Assembly (NCBI GenBank): GCA_036937835.1
Contig: CM072879.1
Span: 18,120,001 to 18,184,000 of the forward strand
Length of the DNA: 64,000 nt
Direction: 5' to 3'
Origin: Pampus argenteus
Taxonomy: Eukaryota; Chordata; Actinopteri; Scombriformes; Stromateidae
Numbering within the stretch: position 1 is the stretch's first letter; the number at the start of each line of letters is the position of its first letter. This document shows positions 26,505 through 38,315 of the stretch, piece after piece. The notes below the pieces were generated by a model, which saw only the letters and a program-made list of their open reading frames with translations, was not told the DNA's origin and made no database searches. The position numbers were made by a program, and so were the translations under genes.

Positions 26505-26600
26505 AATCCTTAAAAGGGACGATTATGCACATTTCTATATTTATATTCTGGTGTATCTTTACATCTTTGCACAATTTACAGTTAAATCCTGAGACACGTG
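26505..26600 (-). mobile_element. Fragment of the same teleost repeat, reverse orientation
   Basis: AAAAGGGACGATTATGCAC at the left, then TATTCTGG, ATCTTTGCACAATTTACAG in order, is a diverged reverse complement of the right end of the 22636-23120 element. Only the terminal ~95 bases are recognisable. Confidence 0.5.
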
Positions 26601-29135
26601 TCTGAATCCGGTCTGGAATATGAGAGAACACACGGAGCAACCTCAGGGAGGAAGTAGAGGCTTGTTACCTTCAGGTTTTAGAGGTTTGACCGTGTTTAAC
26701 AAGTTAAAAAAGTTAAGATCAAACACTCAGCTCCTATTATGCATCCATAAAATAAAACATATTTCACTTTATAACTCTGCTGCATGATGCTCGGTAGTTT
26801 GCACACGTCAGAGGTTCCCAATGAAACACTCAGCGATTCACCGTTCATTAATATTCATGTGGAGGTGACAAAGTTTTAAACAGCAGCACTGTTTTATGTA
26901 TGAACATATCAGGTTGTAACTGGTGTAAATCAAATCCCTGCTACTCATAGATATAGATATATATATATATATATATAATGAACAGTTGGGTTAAATTGCT
27001 CCAGTGTTCAGCTGTTCTAGGAAACTGAACTTTTATGTTTCTGACGGTTTTATAGCAACGATGGAGAAACTGATAAAAATACTTTCCAGCAGCATACAGA
27101 GAGGAAGAACAGGCGTACAGTGACGGTGTAGACGTTGAAGTATGAAGGCCAAACAGCAAACGTTAATCAATAGTGTGACAACACATTTAAACACGTATGA
27201 AGCCTTTATTGCTTCACCTAATGATGATCACATATGTATTACTGCTCACCGGAGCTTTACTGAGATACAGTGAAGTAGCTTTACATCCACACGTCTCTGT
27301 GTTAATGTGATTAACTGTGAATTCATCCGTATAGGTCCCAGACACGTAGATGCAAGATTTCCCCCGTCGGGTAAAAGGTGAGAGAGCAACGTGAAGGAAA
27401 AAAATATAAATATGAAATAGACAGATCCAAGTATGAAACGTGAAGATAAGCTGTCATTATAGCACATTGGTGTCTGAGATGGACGGATAAGAGGCTCAAC
27501 ATAACGGATAGATGGAGGCGCGGATGGGCGGATAGATGGATGGACAGGAAATGAAACTTATAATCTAAGTGAAGACGTCTTCCCCGCCTGACACAACAAG
27601 ATATATAATTGAGCCTGCCAGGTGGAGACGGATGAATGGAGACAGAAAGTGTGAGACAGCGAGTAATATAAAGTAAGACATGACAGCGTCCCTGAAGCCA
27701 AGATCCTTTAAAATAAAAAGTGTGTGATGGAAGAGCGGTGGGGTTTTTAATGTACTGTAAGTGTGTGTGTGTGTGTGTGTGTGTAAAGCCGTCCGGGTTA
27801 AACCGACAGATGGAGACTGATGAAAAGAAGATGATGTGTTGGGAGTGATAGGTGAGGAAAAGGAGGAGAGTGATGAGAGAGATGTGACAGGAAGGGGAGC
27901 CTCTTTTCTCACCCCACCGCGTCTCTTCTTCTTCTTCTTTCTCTCTTATATGAATGGGTTGAGTAAACAAACCAGAAGCTGTTTAGTTGCATGAAAAAAA
28001 TGTTTTAAATACATCACACGTGTCAAGGACGGACCTATTGATTCCTGAGCTAACGCACACATCCCATAATAAGCAACACATTTCTTCAGCCCGCTGCTCA
28101 GTGAAAAGGGAGAAAAATGATTAAGAAACTCAGATCCAGAGTAGCTACAAGTACATGTATAGACACGCACACACACACTTTAATTAACTATTGACAGATG
28201 GAATATATGTCGTCTCTGTAGGACTCGGTATATAACCACACGGTACTATAGATTAGTAGCTATAGAAGTATGTATAGAAAAACACAACCTGCCTCCTAAA
28301 GATTGTGTTTTATATACAAAATGTTTCATAAAAATCAACATAAAGAAGACAAATATACGATTTTGGTGCAACATAAAAAAAAAAAATCTCACTTGACTAC
28401 AGGCAAATATTTATTCTTAGCTGCATAGTTCCCCCCCACACACACACACACTCATTAGTGTGTAAAACCGTGAATGAGTCATCCTTAAAGTCAGCACTGG
28501 TGAGACTAAACAAGTTCGGAGCGGTGATATAACCGGTGGAGGCCTGAATTTTATGGAGCTATTTTTGTGTTACTATTCAAACAATCTGCTCAATTCATCA
28601 CCAAAACACACACGGCTTACAGTCAGCCACCGTACCTGAGAAGTTCTTATTTAAAACCCGGTAAAATTCACCTGAGACCCAGTTGAAACATCCCCCAGTC
28701 ATACCTGTTCCCCAAAACCCCCGCCTCCCAACAGTGATCATCCAATCGTAGCTAATATTGAAATATTATATTAAAAACCAGAATAAAACCCTCCAGGTAA
28801 CTGTGAGCGTCTCTGGCGTGAGAGCATGCCATACAGCGTGATGGATATTTCATATGTTGTCTATGTGAAAACTACGGAGCAGATTGATACGGTGGTTTTG
28901 ACAGTATTTCTGACATTAGTCGGCCTGGTGAAGACACTGCAGCTGGGAGAGAAAAACCTTAAAGGGCAGAAAAAGGTTACCGAGGATTTACAGTGATGGA
29001 CATGTCAGAGCCGAACTGTGAACATGCTGCAGACATCTGGTGGTGAAACTAAAAACATGCGGGACGCTCGGAGTCTCCGACCATCTGGACAAACCTTCAC
29101 CACTTCTGTGTACACAGATGCACTGCACTGCACTG

Positions 29136-29138
<3 letters not shown>
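26601..29138. other. Non-coding with minor simple repeats
   Basis: Contains (AT)n at about 26953-26978, a GGAT/GGCG-rich stretch near 27480-27545, a TG run at about 27761-27784 and a poly-A at 28373-28385. The longest minus-strand frame (215 codons, 27323-27970) passes through the TG run and low-complexity sequence, without a domain. Confidence 0.5.
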
Positions 29139-29184
<46 letters not shown>

Positions 29185-29314
29185 ACACTGTATAAAAGAT
29201 GCATTCAACTGCAACACAAACACACATATACGACCCACATCAGTGCTACAGAGTAAAACTTCACAGGAATACAAAGCTACAGATACTCTACATCACATTC
29301 TAATAAAAACAAGT

Positions 29315-29356
<42 letters not shown>
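29139..29356. repeat. (AT)n and (CA)n microsatellites
   Basis: (TA)n at about 29139-29180 can extrude a cruciform. A CA array follows at about 29316-29356. Confidence 0.95.
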
Positions 29357-29357
<1 letters not shown>

Positions 29358-29464
29358 ATCCTCCAGTCCGCCCACACTCTCCCCAGATCACGCTATTCAT
29401 TTCATCTTTGATTCCCTTTACGGAGACGATGAGTTGGAAACATGAAATGAATCCAGTGAACTGA

Positions 29465-29854
29465 AGAGAGACTCATTCTACCCCTCTGTCTCTCTACCAC
29501 TCTCTCTGTCTCTCTACCCCTCTGTCTCTCTATCACTCTCTCTGTCTATCCCTCTGTCTCTCTATCCCTCTGTCTCTCTACCACTCTCTCTCTATCCCTC
29601 TGTCTCTCTACCACTCTCTCTCTATTCCTCTGTCTCTCTATCCCTCTGTCGCTCTACCACTCTCTCTCTCTCTATCCCTTTGTCTCTATCCCTCTGTCTC
29701 TCTACCACTCTCTCTCTCTATCACTCTCTCTCTCTCTCTCTCTCCCCCCCTGCCTCTCTCTTTCACTGTCTCTCTGTCCCTCTGTCTCTCTCCTTTTCTT
29801 GTCTTTTCTTGTCTTTTCTTGTCTTGTCTTGTCTTTTCTTTTCTTTTCTTTTCT
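29465..29854. repeat. Long CT-rich polypyrimidine tract
   Basis: About 320 bases of CTCTCT/TGTCTCTCTAYCAC repeats with a loose 20-30 base higher-order period, then a TTTTCTTG/TTTTC pentamer-type array at about 29793-29854. Almost no A or G on the plus strand except in TGTC and TACC/TATC words. Confidence 0.92.
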
Positions 29855-30081
29855 AGATCACATGTTCTTGTTCTTGTTGTATCAGTGATTATTTTACTTT
29901 TTTCCACCTATGTTCTCTCATCTCTTTGTCAATGTTTTCTTCTCTCACTTCTTCTCTCTCTCTTTCTCATTTTCTCCACCCTGTCCCTCGAGGATGAGGC
30001 GGATAGTGGATGTTGCCACTTGGGAATGACGAGGGCGGCGAAGCGGTGGATTAAATACTGAGTGATCTACGGTACGCCTGC

Positions 30082-30087
<6 letters not shown>
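29855..30087. other. Unique sequence, no gene assigned
   Basis: A T/C-rich stretch leads into a GC-richer segment at about 29990-30065 containing GAGGATGAGGCGGATAGTGG. It could be part of an exon or regulatory site, but no reading frame is identifiable. Confidence 0.3.
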
Positions 30088-30128
<41 letters not shown>

Positions 30129-30196
30129 CGCAGTTGCTTCTGTCTCCAAGATCTATTCTTAGAAACAAGAACATCCTATTTCCCTTCCTACTTTCT

Positions 30197-30228
<32 letters not shown>
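30088..30228. repeat. Two (CA)n microsatellites
   Basis: Arrays at about 30087-30121 (then CGCACACACG) and 30199-30229. Confidence 0.95.
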
Positions 30229-30230
<2 letters not shown>

Positions 30231-30384
30231 AAACCAATAACCTGAGACAACGACCCATATACCCTCTTCAACATTTGACCCACCACCCTTCTTCCTCTTT
30301 GCCCTCTCTTCTCTGTTTCCTTCCCTTCATCAGTTTTCTCTGCTTTTGTCAGAAAAACCTCATTAAGTAGCTCCAATTAAGGTG

Positions 30385-30398
30385 GTGACCATGGCAAC
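30385..30398. promoter_or_regulatory. Candidate RFX X-box
   Basis: GTGACCATGGCAAC fits the full RFX consensus (half-sites GTNRCC and RGYAAC with a 2-base AT spacer) exactly. Strong match to the motif; occupancy is unknown. Confidence 0.4.
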
Positions 30399-30999
30399 AA
30401 TACAGCTCATATTATGGTCTGGTCAGAAGAGTCAGAAAGGAGAAAGGAGTTGAAGTAAAGAATACAAACCAAATAATTATTATAAATGTTAATAATTACG
30501 TACCAATTATGACTACTCACTAATTATTAAAGGTTTTGTTTTTGTTTTTTTATTTGTTGCTGAGGGAAGAGTTAGTCTGATTTGATTGGAAGATCAAAGA
30601 AGAGGCCAAATTTATATTTTAATTACATAATAATAATAATGAAAAAGCAATCAGACATAAACGAGGACAACAACTCTTTAGGATTCATTCTTCCTCATTG
30701 TGATAAATATTATCTCTACTTCACTTTATTCTGCATCACGGACGAAAGTTAAAAACAAGTTAATGCGTCGCATAAATTATCCCATATTATAAATAATGTT
30801 CAGATTTAGATTAATTTCCTTAAATTTGGAAATTGCTCATTCCACTTCTAATTAGTGCAAATCTGTGAGAACTAATTATAATACTGCACATCAAGTCGAA
30901 CATGAACATCCATATTCTTCCATTTATTATGAATTGTCTGCATTTTTTTTTTTTTACGTCTTTCCCTTCGTCTGGGGGTTGGAGGGTTGGAGGGCTGGA
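30399..30999. other. Non-coding, AT-rich, no gene seen
   Basis: AT-rich single-copy sequence with ATAATAATAAT near 30630 and a T run at about 30942-30954. Confidence 0.45.
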
Positions 31000-31320
31000 T
31001 GTCGGCTGTCAGACCCCAGGGAGGCAGAGCTAAAAGCAGCAGGAGAGATAACTAAAATAGCTGCCGTAAAGTCGCAGGAGCTCATTCAGGCCCGAGCAAA
31101 CGATGCCTGAACAAATGGAGACTCGCATATCTCTAAAAGGGAGAGAATGAAATTTAAAGAGGACATCGTTTTAGGAGGACACATAATGAAATTGTCGCCA
31201 CATGAGGGGATGTAATTTAAAAATGTGCCGAAAATTAAAACAGATTGAAGAATATGAAATTTGAATTGCTAATTTAAATCAATAAACGTGTGATTATATT
31301 CAAATATGCGACTTATCTGT
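31000..31320. promoter_or_regulatory. Candidate conserved non-coding element
   Basis: Repeat-free block with a GC-balanced left part (GGCTGTCAGACCCCAGG) and AT-rich right part (GAATTGCTAATTTAAATC, ATTCAAATATGCGAC). CTGTCA, TAATTT and ATTTGAAT words suggest MEIS, homeodomain and POU-like sites. Function inferred from texture. Confidence 0.32.
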
Positions 31321-31679
31321 CTCTTTCGTTTTAACTCTTCCCGCCCGATTCTCTCTTTCCATCTTTTGTTAAAACGTCTCGTTAACGGCACAAATTTACT
31401 ACGTTAGTAAAGTAAAAGTAAGTAAATCTCAGGGTTTTATTTTAGATATTATGTTATCGGAAATATTTGTTTGTATTTCTCAAAAATCACCTTTCAGCCA
31501 CTTTTCTGCAGATGTGGAACAGATGTTTAGATCTGAGACTGACACTGAAATCAGGATGGAAACCAATAAATATGATGTTTTATTCATTTATATTCAGCCT
31601 CAATTTGTGCATAAAGACACACGAGAGCGACAACGTCTGCGACTGTGATGTGTGTCAACCTGTCGCTCTCTCGGGGAAT

Positions 31680-32035
31680 TGAGACTTTTCTCTTTTCTCT
31701 CTCGTTGATCGATCTATTTCATCACAAGCTGCACTGGAAGAGCATCTAATAGCATATTTGATGGTAGACTTGTTTTTTTTTTTTTGTCCTTTTAAAAATT
31801 CAATGATTACACTTTCAATCAAGCTATTTCCCCATTTCTGCTACAATGAGCCTCCGCTTGCCTGCAGCGACTCAGAAGCAGCTCTGTGTGGAAACTTGTT
31901 CAACTAATCCAGCAACATGCTGATCTGTGGCTCAATCTGCCTTCCCGCTGTGCCCTGCAATTTATTTGCCTCTTTCTGCTCTGAGGGGAGATGAATCACA
32001 AGAAGAAGAAAAAAAAAAGAGAAAGGTTGCTATCC
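31680..32035. promoter_or_regulatory. Candidate conserved non-coding element
   Basis: Unique block with CAATGATTACACTTTCAATC, CCTGCAATTTATTTGCC and AACTAATCCAGC words, a T run in its left part and an A run at its right edge. No open frame of note. Confidence 0.3.
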
Positions 32036-32084
32036 CATTTTCAACCTCCCACTGAATCCTGCTACAACACATTTACATTCACAT

Positions 32085-32395
32085 TAAAGTACAGTGATGG
32101 AAGATGCGTTCAAATCCTTTACTTACACTAAGCAATACAACAATACATATATAATATATATTGTGTAATGTTGTCTGAGGCTCTTGTCATACTTATATAA
32201 TCACCTGTTATGAAATCAATGCATATCTATGATATGTTGGCACACATTTTATAACATTAATTATATTTTATAAGATGTTTATTTTAGATGATGATTTTAG
32301 TATCTCGTTAATACAACCGTCAGATTAATGTAGTAAAGATGTGAAATGGCACAAAGTAGCAGGAAATGAAGATACTTGAAGGTGCTGTAACTTCT
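32085..32395 (+). mobile_element. Degenerate hAT-like teleost repeat
   Basis: The left end CAGTGATGGAAGATGCGTTC followed by CAAATCCTTTACTTACACT resembles the abundant percomorph repeat that begins CAGTGGTGGAAGAAGTAC. The right part (AATGTAGTAAAG, CACAAAGTAGCAGGAAATG, GATACTTGAAGG) matches its 3' region in order. No transposase and no intact right terminus; identification is from memory. Confidence 0.5.
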
Positions 32396-33471
32396 GTTAA
32401 TCACGTGAAAGCGTGTTCATGTTGTCATCATCATAATAATAATAAGTTATAAAGTCGTGATTACAACTAGGAAACTCAGACGGCTTCATATTATGGAAGT
32501 ACTTGAACATGCAGCAAATAGGGTCATTAAACCCACATTTAATGGATATGATGTTATGCTGTCAGCGCACGGTGTTTTCAGGCATCACATGACCAACTCT
32601 GTAATCACACCACCGCCTCCGAGTCGTCTGATGAAGTGAACGCTCGCGAGTCATAATCACGAGAAGCTTTCCCATCGTTACCATCGATCGCGTTGGACAC
32701 GAACACGGTAAAAACCCGCCGATGATCGTCATCGTCGTCATACGCGGCTCCCCTACAACACTTTCACTTCATTTTATTGCTTTTATTGCTGTTTTGGTTC
32801 AGTCAACCGTCAGCAGAAGGAATAAACCAAGCAACTACATTATAGACATTTAGCAGCTAAAGAGACAGATGTAAATTAATGAGTGTTTGCTAACAGCTTC
32901 ACCATATCAACTTAAAAGCTGAATATATGTTTTTATTAAAGAAGAAGAGCCCCAACACTGCACTCATTGCATAAAAAAATGCATTTGTTCACACACTAAA
33001 ACGCAGCCTAACATTTCCCCACATGCATCCTACAACACTCACACTCATGCAGAAATTGCCCCAGACTGTAATCCGCTATAGCTTAGCTGTGAGTTATAGC
33101 CCATTATTCTCCTGCTATACAACAAGCTTCAGACTATGGAGGTGGGAGATAGCGCTCCTCAGGCTCTTAGCACTCACACAAGGCTTATTCTACGGTGTGT
33201 ATGAGAAGCAGCCAGGGAGGACCTGGGCTGCTTATCAGTATATATACTGAGGCACAAATAGAGGAGCATCATGTGTGTGTGCGTGGAGGAGGCGTGTGTT
33301 TGTGTGTGTGTGTGTGTGTGAGTATCAATCCCAGAGGTGTCAGAGTTATCTCCTGAGGCCAGAAAGAAAAAGAGGGAGAGACAAGACAAGGCCAGAGAAA
33401 GACAGAGATGGATGGAGAAGGGGAGGGAAAAGGAGAGCGAAGAAGGGTGAGAGACATAGGAAGTAAAGAGG

Positions 33472-33475
<4 letters not shown>
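32396..33475. other. Non-coding; CpG-rich patch at 32620-32760
   Basis: Mostly AT-rich unique sequence. At about 32620-32760 CpG words are dense (CGCTCGCGAGTC, CATCGATCGCG, ATCGTCATCGTCGTC). A TG run lies at about 33299-33319, followed by a purine-rich tract from 33360. No gene seen. Confidence 0.4.

Positions 33476-33524
<49 letters not shown>
33476..33524. repeat. (GA)n microsatellite
   Basis: About 24 uninterrupted GA units within a broader purine-rich tract (33360-33530). Confidence 0.95.
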
Positions 33525-33525
<1 letters not shown>

Positions 33526-33679
33526 AAGACAAAGGTAGCTCTGTCAGCGATGTGCAGAGAGGCGTGTACGACATGGTCAGCGTGTCAGCAGCCTGATCTA
33601 TCCCACGCTTACATGTGAGCCACACACACACACACACACACTTGAAGATCCAGCTGATACTTCTCATCACATATCGTCT

Positions 33680-33708
33680 ATTATTGGGTAATCCAGTTAC
33701 CCAATAAT
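33680..33708. repeat. Perfect 12-bp hairpin
   Basis: ATTATTGGGTAA at 33680-33691 and its exact reverse complement at 33697-33708 are separated by the 5-base loop TCCAG. It may be a remnant of a transposon terminus or a structured site; no flanking element was recognised. Confidence 0.8.
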
Positions 33709-33990
33709 CTGGTCGCAGTAGATACGAACCGATTTTTACCATCACGTCGGATCATAACTCCAACCGACTGCTCTTTGTGACTAAACCGAACCAGACGTCA
33801 ACCGCAGCATCATTACGCCCCTGTGTGTCGTCCTGGCGCTCAGGTACAAACGACATATGTGATCGTTTAATGTGGTGAACTCATCTGCTAATTGACCACC
33901 GAGGACAGACAGAAAGTGACTTTTAGATCAAGTAAGCGACAGACTTGTCGAGTCTTTTACAAACCGTCACAGAGGCTCCTGACAGCTGTG

Positions 33991-34228
33991 CAGGCTGGTC
34001 TACAAAGGTTTCAGGCTGGTCTACAAAGGTTTCAGGCTGGTCTACAAAGGTTTCAGGCTGGTCTACAAAGGTTTCAGGCTGGTCTACAAAGGTTGCAGGC
34101 TGGTCTACAAAGGTTTCAGGCTGGTCTACAAAGGTTTCAGGCTGGTCTACAAAGGTTTCAGGCTGGTCTACAAATGTTTCAGGCTGGTCTACAAATGTTT
34201 CAGGCTGGTCTACAAAGGTTTCAGGCTG
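33991..34228 (+). repeat. 21-bp minisatellite, 11 copies
   Basis: A 21-base unit (CAGGCTGGTC + TACAAAGGTTT) runs from 33991 for 11 copies plus a 7-base tail. Variation is minimal: one copy has GTTG for GTTT and two late copies have AATG for AAGG. Because 21 is divisible by 3 the frames stay open, giving Leu-Gln-Arg-Phe-Gln-Ala-Gly heptads, but nothing else suggests a protein. Confidence 0.95.
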
Positions 34229-34903
<675 letters not shown>

Positions 34904-35138
34904 GCAGGTTAGAAGTCAGCAGGTAAATCCTGGTGGGAATAGAAGAGATTGACACTGAGTTGAGTCCATCTGTGTTGATGTCTGCAGCCTAAACTGACTG
35001 ACTAGCCTCATGATTGACTGACTGTCTGGCAGGAAGCTCTGACTGGTTTTATAGATCACTCACTGGCTGTTTGTGTCACTGATCACCTGATTGGAATCAC
35101 TATGATAATTTGGTCAGTGAACTCAATGAGTTTCACTA

Positions 35139-35488
35139 CATGGTCAAAAGTATGTGGACATGATTTGATGGTTTTCATGATGGTTTGTCCACATAAAATG
35201 TTAAAGGACATGTTCACAGTTTTCAGGCGCTTGTGGATTATGAAGAGACCTTATAATGTTCAGTATGAACAGGAGGAATGATTACAGGCAGAAAAACATG
35301 TGTCATCGTTCATATGGACACGTGGATAACTTAATGCTGCAATAATATTATAGACAAAAATACACTAAATTATATTGAACTTTTCTCAACTTTTTTGCCT
35401 TTTATGTAATTAATAATTAATTAGTTTCATTAGATAATAAATCACTATTTTGTTGAACAAGTGTCCACATACTTTTGGCAACGTGGCG
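35139..35488. mobile_element. Tc1/mariner-like MITE
   Basis: The left end (from 35139) contains TCAAAAGTATGTGGACA, and the right end (to 35488) contains its inverted copy TGTCCACATACTTTTGG. A TA dinucleotide flanks both ends (35137-35138 and 35489-35490), as expected for TA-target Tc1/mariner insertion. The 350-base interior is AT-rich with no transposase, so the element is non-autonomous. The outermost 5-6 bases of the repeats have diverged. Confidence 0.75.
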
Positions 35489-35490
35489 TA

Positions 35491-36733
35491 TATTATACAT
35501 CTGTATTGTTGATCCTCGCTTTCTCATATTTTATACGTTATAGTCAATCTATTTTAATGATGTGTGATGATGTTCCTGATTTCTTTCCAATTAGAAACTC
35601 GTTTAAAAGAGATTTTTAATCTCAGTTATTATAAATACTAACAGGCAGGTTATTGACTTCGACTGAACAGCTGAATTATTGCTTCTTGATGTGCTATTCT
35701 TCGATTTCAAACACTTCTGCTGATTTCTTCTCATCATTTAGATCACAAAATAAAGAAAAACAGGACGCACTATCCAATACAAGTTATGCAAAAAATGAAG
35801 TAAAAGACAAAAACAGACCACACTGTTACTCCTGGTGTGAAAATGACTTAATTCATCAGGTACTGTTCGACTTTACGCTTTATGATGACCGACTCTGCTC
35901 ACGTCTCGTCTGTACTAAGCGTAACGTCCCGTTACGGTTTCTCCTGCGTCTCCTCCGTCAGCTGTGTTGTTCCTCGTAATGCATCACTGACAATTAACCG
36001 AGTCTATTTAATGCAGCATTTTCTGGAGCAGAGCAGTAAAGCGTTTAAGTGTCCAAGTTAGAAGAAGAGTCCTGGCAGACGTACGGACCACCTGCTCCAC
36101 AGAGGAAGCGGTTCAACTCATTCCCTTTTTCCTCGTTAATCTTGCATTTATCCTCAAATTTTAAAGTGTAAAACAAAGCTTGTTGTCTCTTTTCCAACTG
36201 CAAAGAAGAAGCTTCGTGTAAATGTTTAATTTGGACAAATGAGTCGCCTCTTTCTAGACAAAAACTCAAATTAATAAAAAAAAGAAAAACAGATTTTAAT
36301 GTCTGCATATGTAGTGAAACCTAAACCCAATATGTCCAATAAAAAGGCCCCAACAGTGATTTTTCATTTCATTTCATCAATTCTTTATGTTCCCGATAGA
36401 CTTAAACATTGATCTCCAATAATAAAGTTCAAGATATTCAGACTTTAAAAAGGCCAAATCGATATTACACAGATTAATATAAATTTCCTCGTTTATAATT
36501 TTTCTCTTCACACTTATTGTGGACCACATTTATTTATATTTTTTATTTATATATTTATATTTATATATTTTTTTATATTTATATATTTTTTATATTTAAA
36601 TATTATTATTATTATTTTTATATTTATATTTATGGCTGCTGATCAGTTGCGTCTGGTGCAGGAAGTGCAGAAATTGCTGCTAAAACTCCTACAGAGGCTT
36701 TCAAGAGCATGCGAGGTGACAGAGAGAATATCG

Positions 36734-36736
<3 letters not shown>
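35491..36736. other. Non-coding, no gene seen
   Basis: AT-rich sequence ending in a TTTATA-rich stretch at about 36525-36635. Open frames at 35653-35979 and 36045-36308 show no domain or splice context. Confidence 0.45.

Positions 36737-36822
<86 letters not shown>
36737..36822. repeat. (CA)n microsatellite with one CCCA interruption
   Basis: About 42 CA units with a single C insertion-type change near 36776. Confidence 0.96.
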
Positions 36823-36824
<2 letters not shown>

Positions 36825-37079
36825 GGAGGCAATATGCTCTTCGGCCCATTAAATCAGGGCAAATGTAGCTATCAGGAGAATGTCAATAAGATTAAGAGGA
36901 GATCAGAGAGATCACTGAGATCATATCTCATATAGATCATGTCTGCTGCAGCCAGACAGTCAGATCACATGATTATACAGAAACAGGAAGTCATGACGTG
37001 CATCAGTCACAACACTGAATCTATTACAAAGTTCCACAAATAAAACTGATCCGAAAAAAAACTTTTAGTGGATCGCTTA
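36823..37079. other. Non-coding, no gene seen
   Basis: Unique sequence rich in AGATCA words at about 36896-36965. No gene seen. Confidence 0.4.
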
Positions 37080-37440
37080 TGTAAAAGATTTGCTGACAGC
37101 ATTATCTGTGCAAAGTGGTCTGAAGAACTTAAAAGCACGAGAAGGAAGGAAGGAAAGAAGGGAGGTGATTAGGTGGGTTACCTGCGTACCCAGTGAAGAC
37201 AGCTGAAGTGCTTTCTACATGACATAAGCTTTTTACATGACAGTTTAAATGAAAAATTCCCCTCTGGGTGCGAGATGCGCCTCATCTTTTAAAGTGTCGT
37301 GAAAGTCATTTCTGCAGCGACTTGATGTGGCCGAGGTGCTCGTCTGAGCTGCCTGTGCCAAAAAACAAATTGCTGCCGCTTGCAGCTTGATGAGGAGGAA
37401 GGGTGAGGCTACAGTTATCGCACCTCAACGTTTCTGACAG
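37080..37440. promoter_or_regulatory. Candidate conserved non-coding element
   Basis: Mostly repeat-free block apart from a short GGAA run near 37143, with CATGACATAAGC, CATGACAGTTTAAATG, GAAAGTCATTTCTGCAGC and ACAAATTGCTGCCGC words. It has balanced composition unlike the AT-rich flanks. Possible enhancer, by texture only. Confidence 0.28.
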
Positions 37441-38036
37441 CTTATCTACCGCCGAGTAAAAAAAAATAAAATAAAAAACATCCCTCAGAAGGCTTGAGAG
37501 GCTGATTCAGGGAGGTTTTAACCATTTAGACTCATAATAACTGTTCATGGTATTACTTGGTATTATTCTGGCATTGCTCATATAGTTAATTTTACCTTTT
37601 AATTATAATCATTGTTCTGATACGCCGTCTAACTCAGAGATTTACCGCTCAAACTTAATATCTTAATTTACTTATTAAAAAGTGAAGAAGGGGGTTGAAT
37701 GTGCGGCTAAAATCAATTATTTATAGATATATTATCTGGATGTGGAGAAGTTCAGGCAATGTGGGAAAAGCTACACAGGAGAAACGAAACCGACGACGAA
37801 TGAAAAACTAAAAGAAAAAGGTCAAAGCTGCCAGACTGGTTCACAGGTAGGTGATCACACCTGAGCAGGTCCGCTGGGTTCGCTCAGGGTGAAGAAACAT
37901 GAAACCGTCATAATGAAAACCATCATCGAGTCATCGCCTTCAGCTGAGCAGAGAGATGAAATCCACCGGAGGTGAAGTAAGTCCAGGCTGCACGGAGACG
38001 CCTGCCAGGTCAGTAAATCCTCAAAGAGTGGCCCCC
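37441..38036. other. Non-coding, no gene seen
   Basis: AT-rich to about 37700, then unique mixed sequence. No exon recognised. Confidence 0.45.
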
Positions 38037-38105
38037 ACCTGCACCCCTCCACACCCCCACACCTGCACCCCTCCACACCTCCACACCTGCACACCTGCAC
38101 ACCTT
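38037..38105. repeat. CACCTGCACC-type minisatellite
   Basis: Irregular repeats of CACCTGCACCCCTCCACAC-like units about 11-22 bases long. Plus-strand CACCTG words recur five times, so the array is also a cluster of E-box-like sites. Confidence 0.8.
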
Positions 38106-38315
38106 CATTAGAGACAAGCCTTTATTTCCAATATCTCCTACTTCATAAATATATGGTTGTGTGACAGCTTTATTTTTTCTCCTAAATCTTTTCTTGCCTT
38201 CATATAAAGCAATAAGAAGTAATAAAGCATGGTATATTGGAGAAGAGCTGGCTCTCTGACTACACTGATTTTGTACTGTACATATATATATATACATATA
38301 TTTGATTATATTTCA
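38106..38315. other. Non-coding, no gene seen
   Basis: AT-rich unique sequence with a short TATATA run near 38282-38300. Confidence 0.45.

Noticed and set aside
27323..27970. Longest open frame (215 codons, minus)
   Set aside because: Contains a TG microsatellite and low-complexity sequence, has no recognisable domain, and no exon boundary was identified.
33991..34228. CRISPR array
   Set aside because: Units abut directly with no variable spacers, and the genome is eukaryotic.
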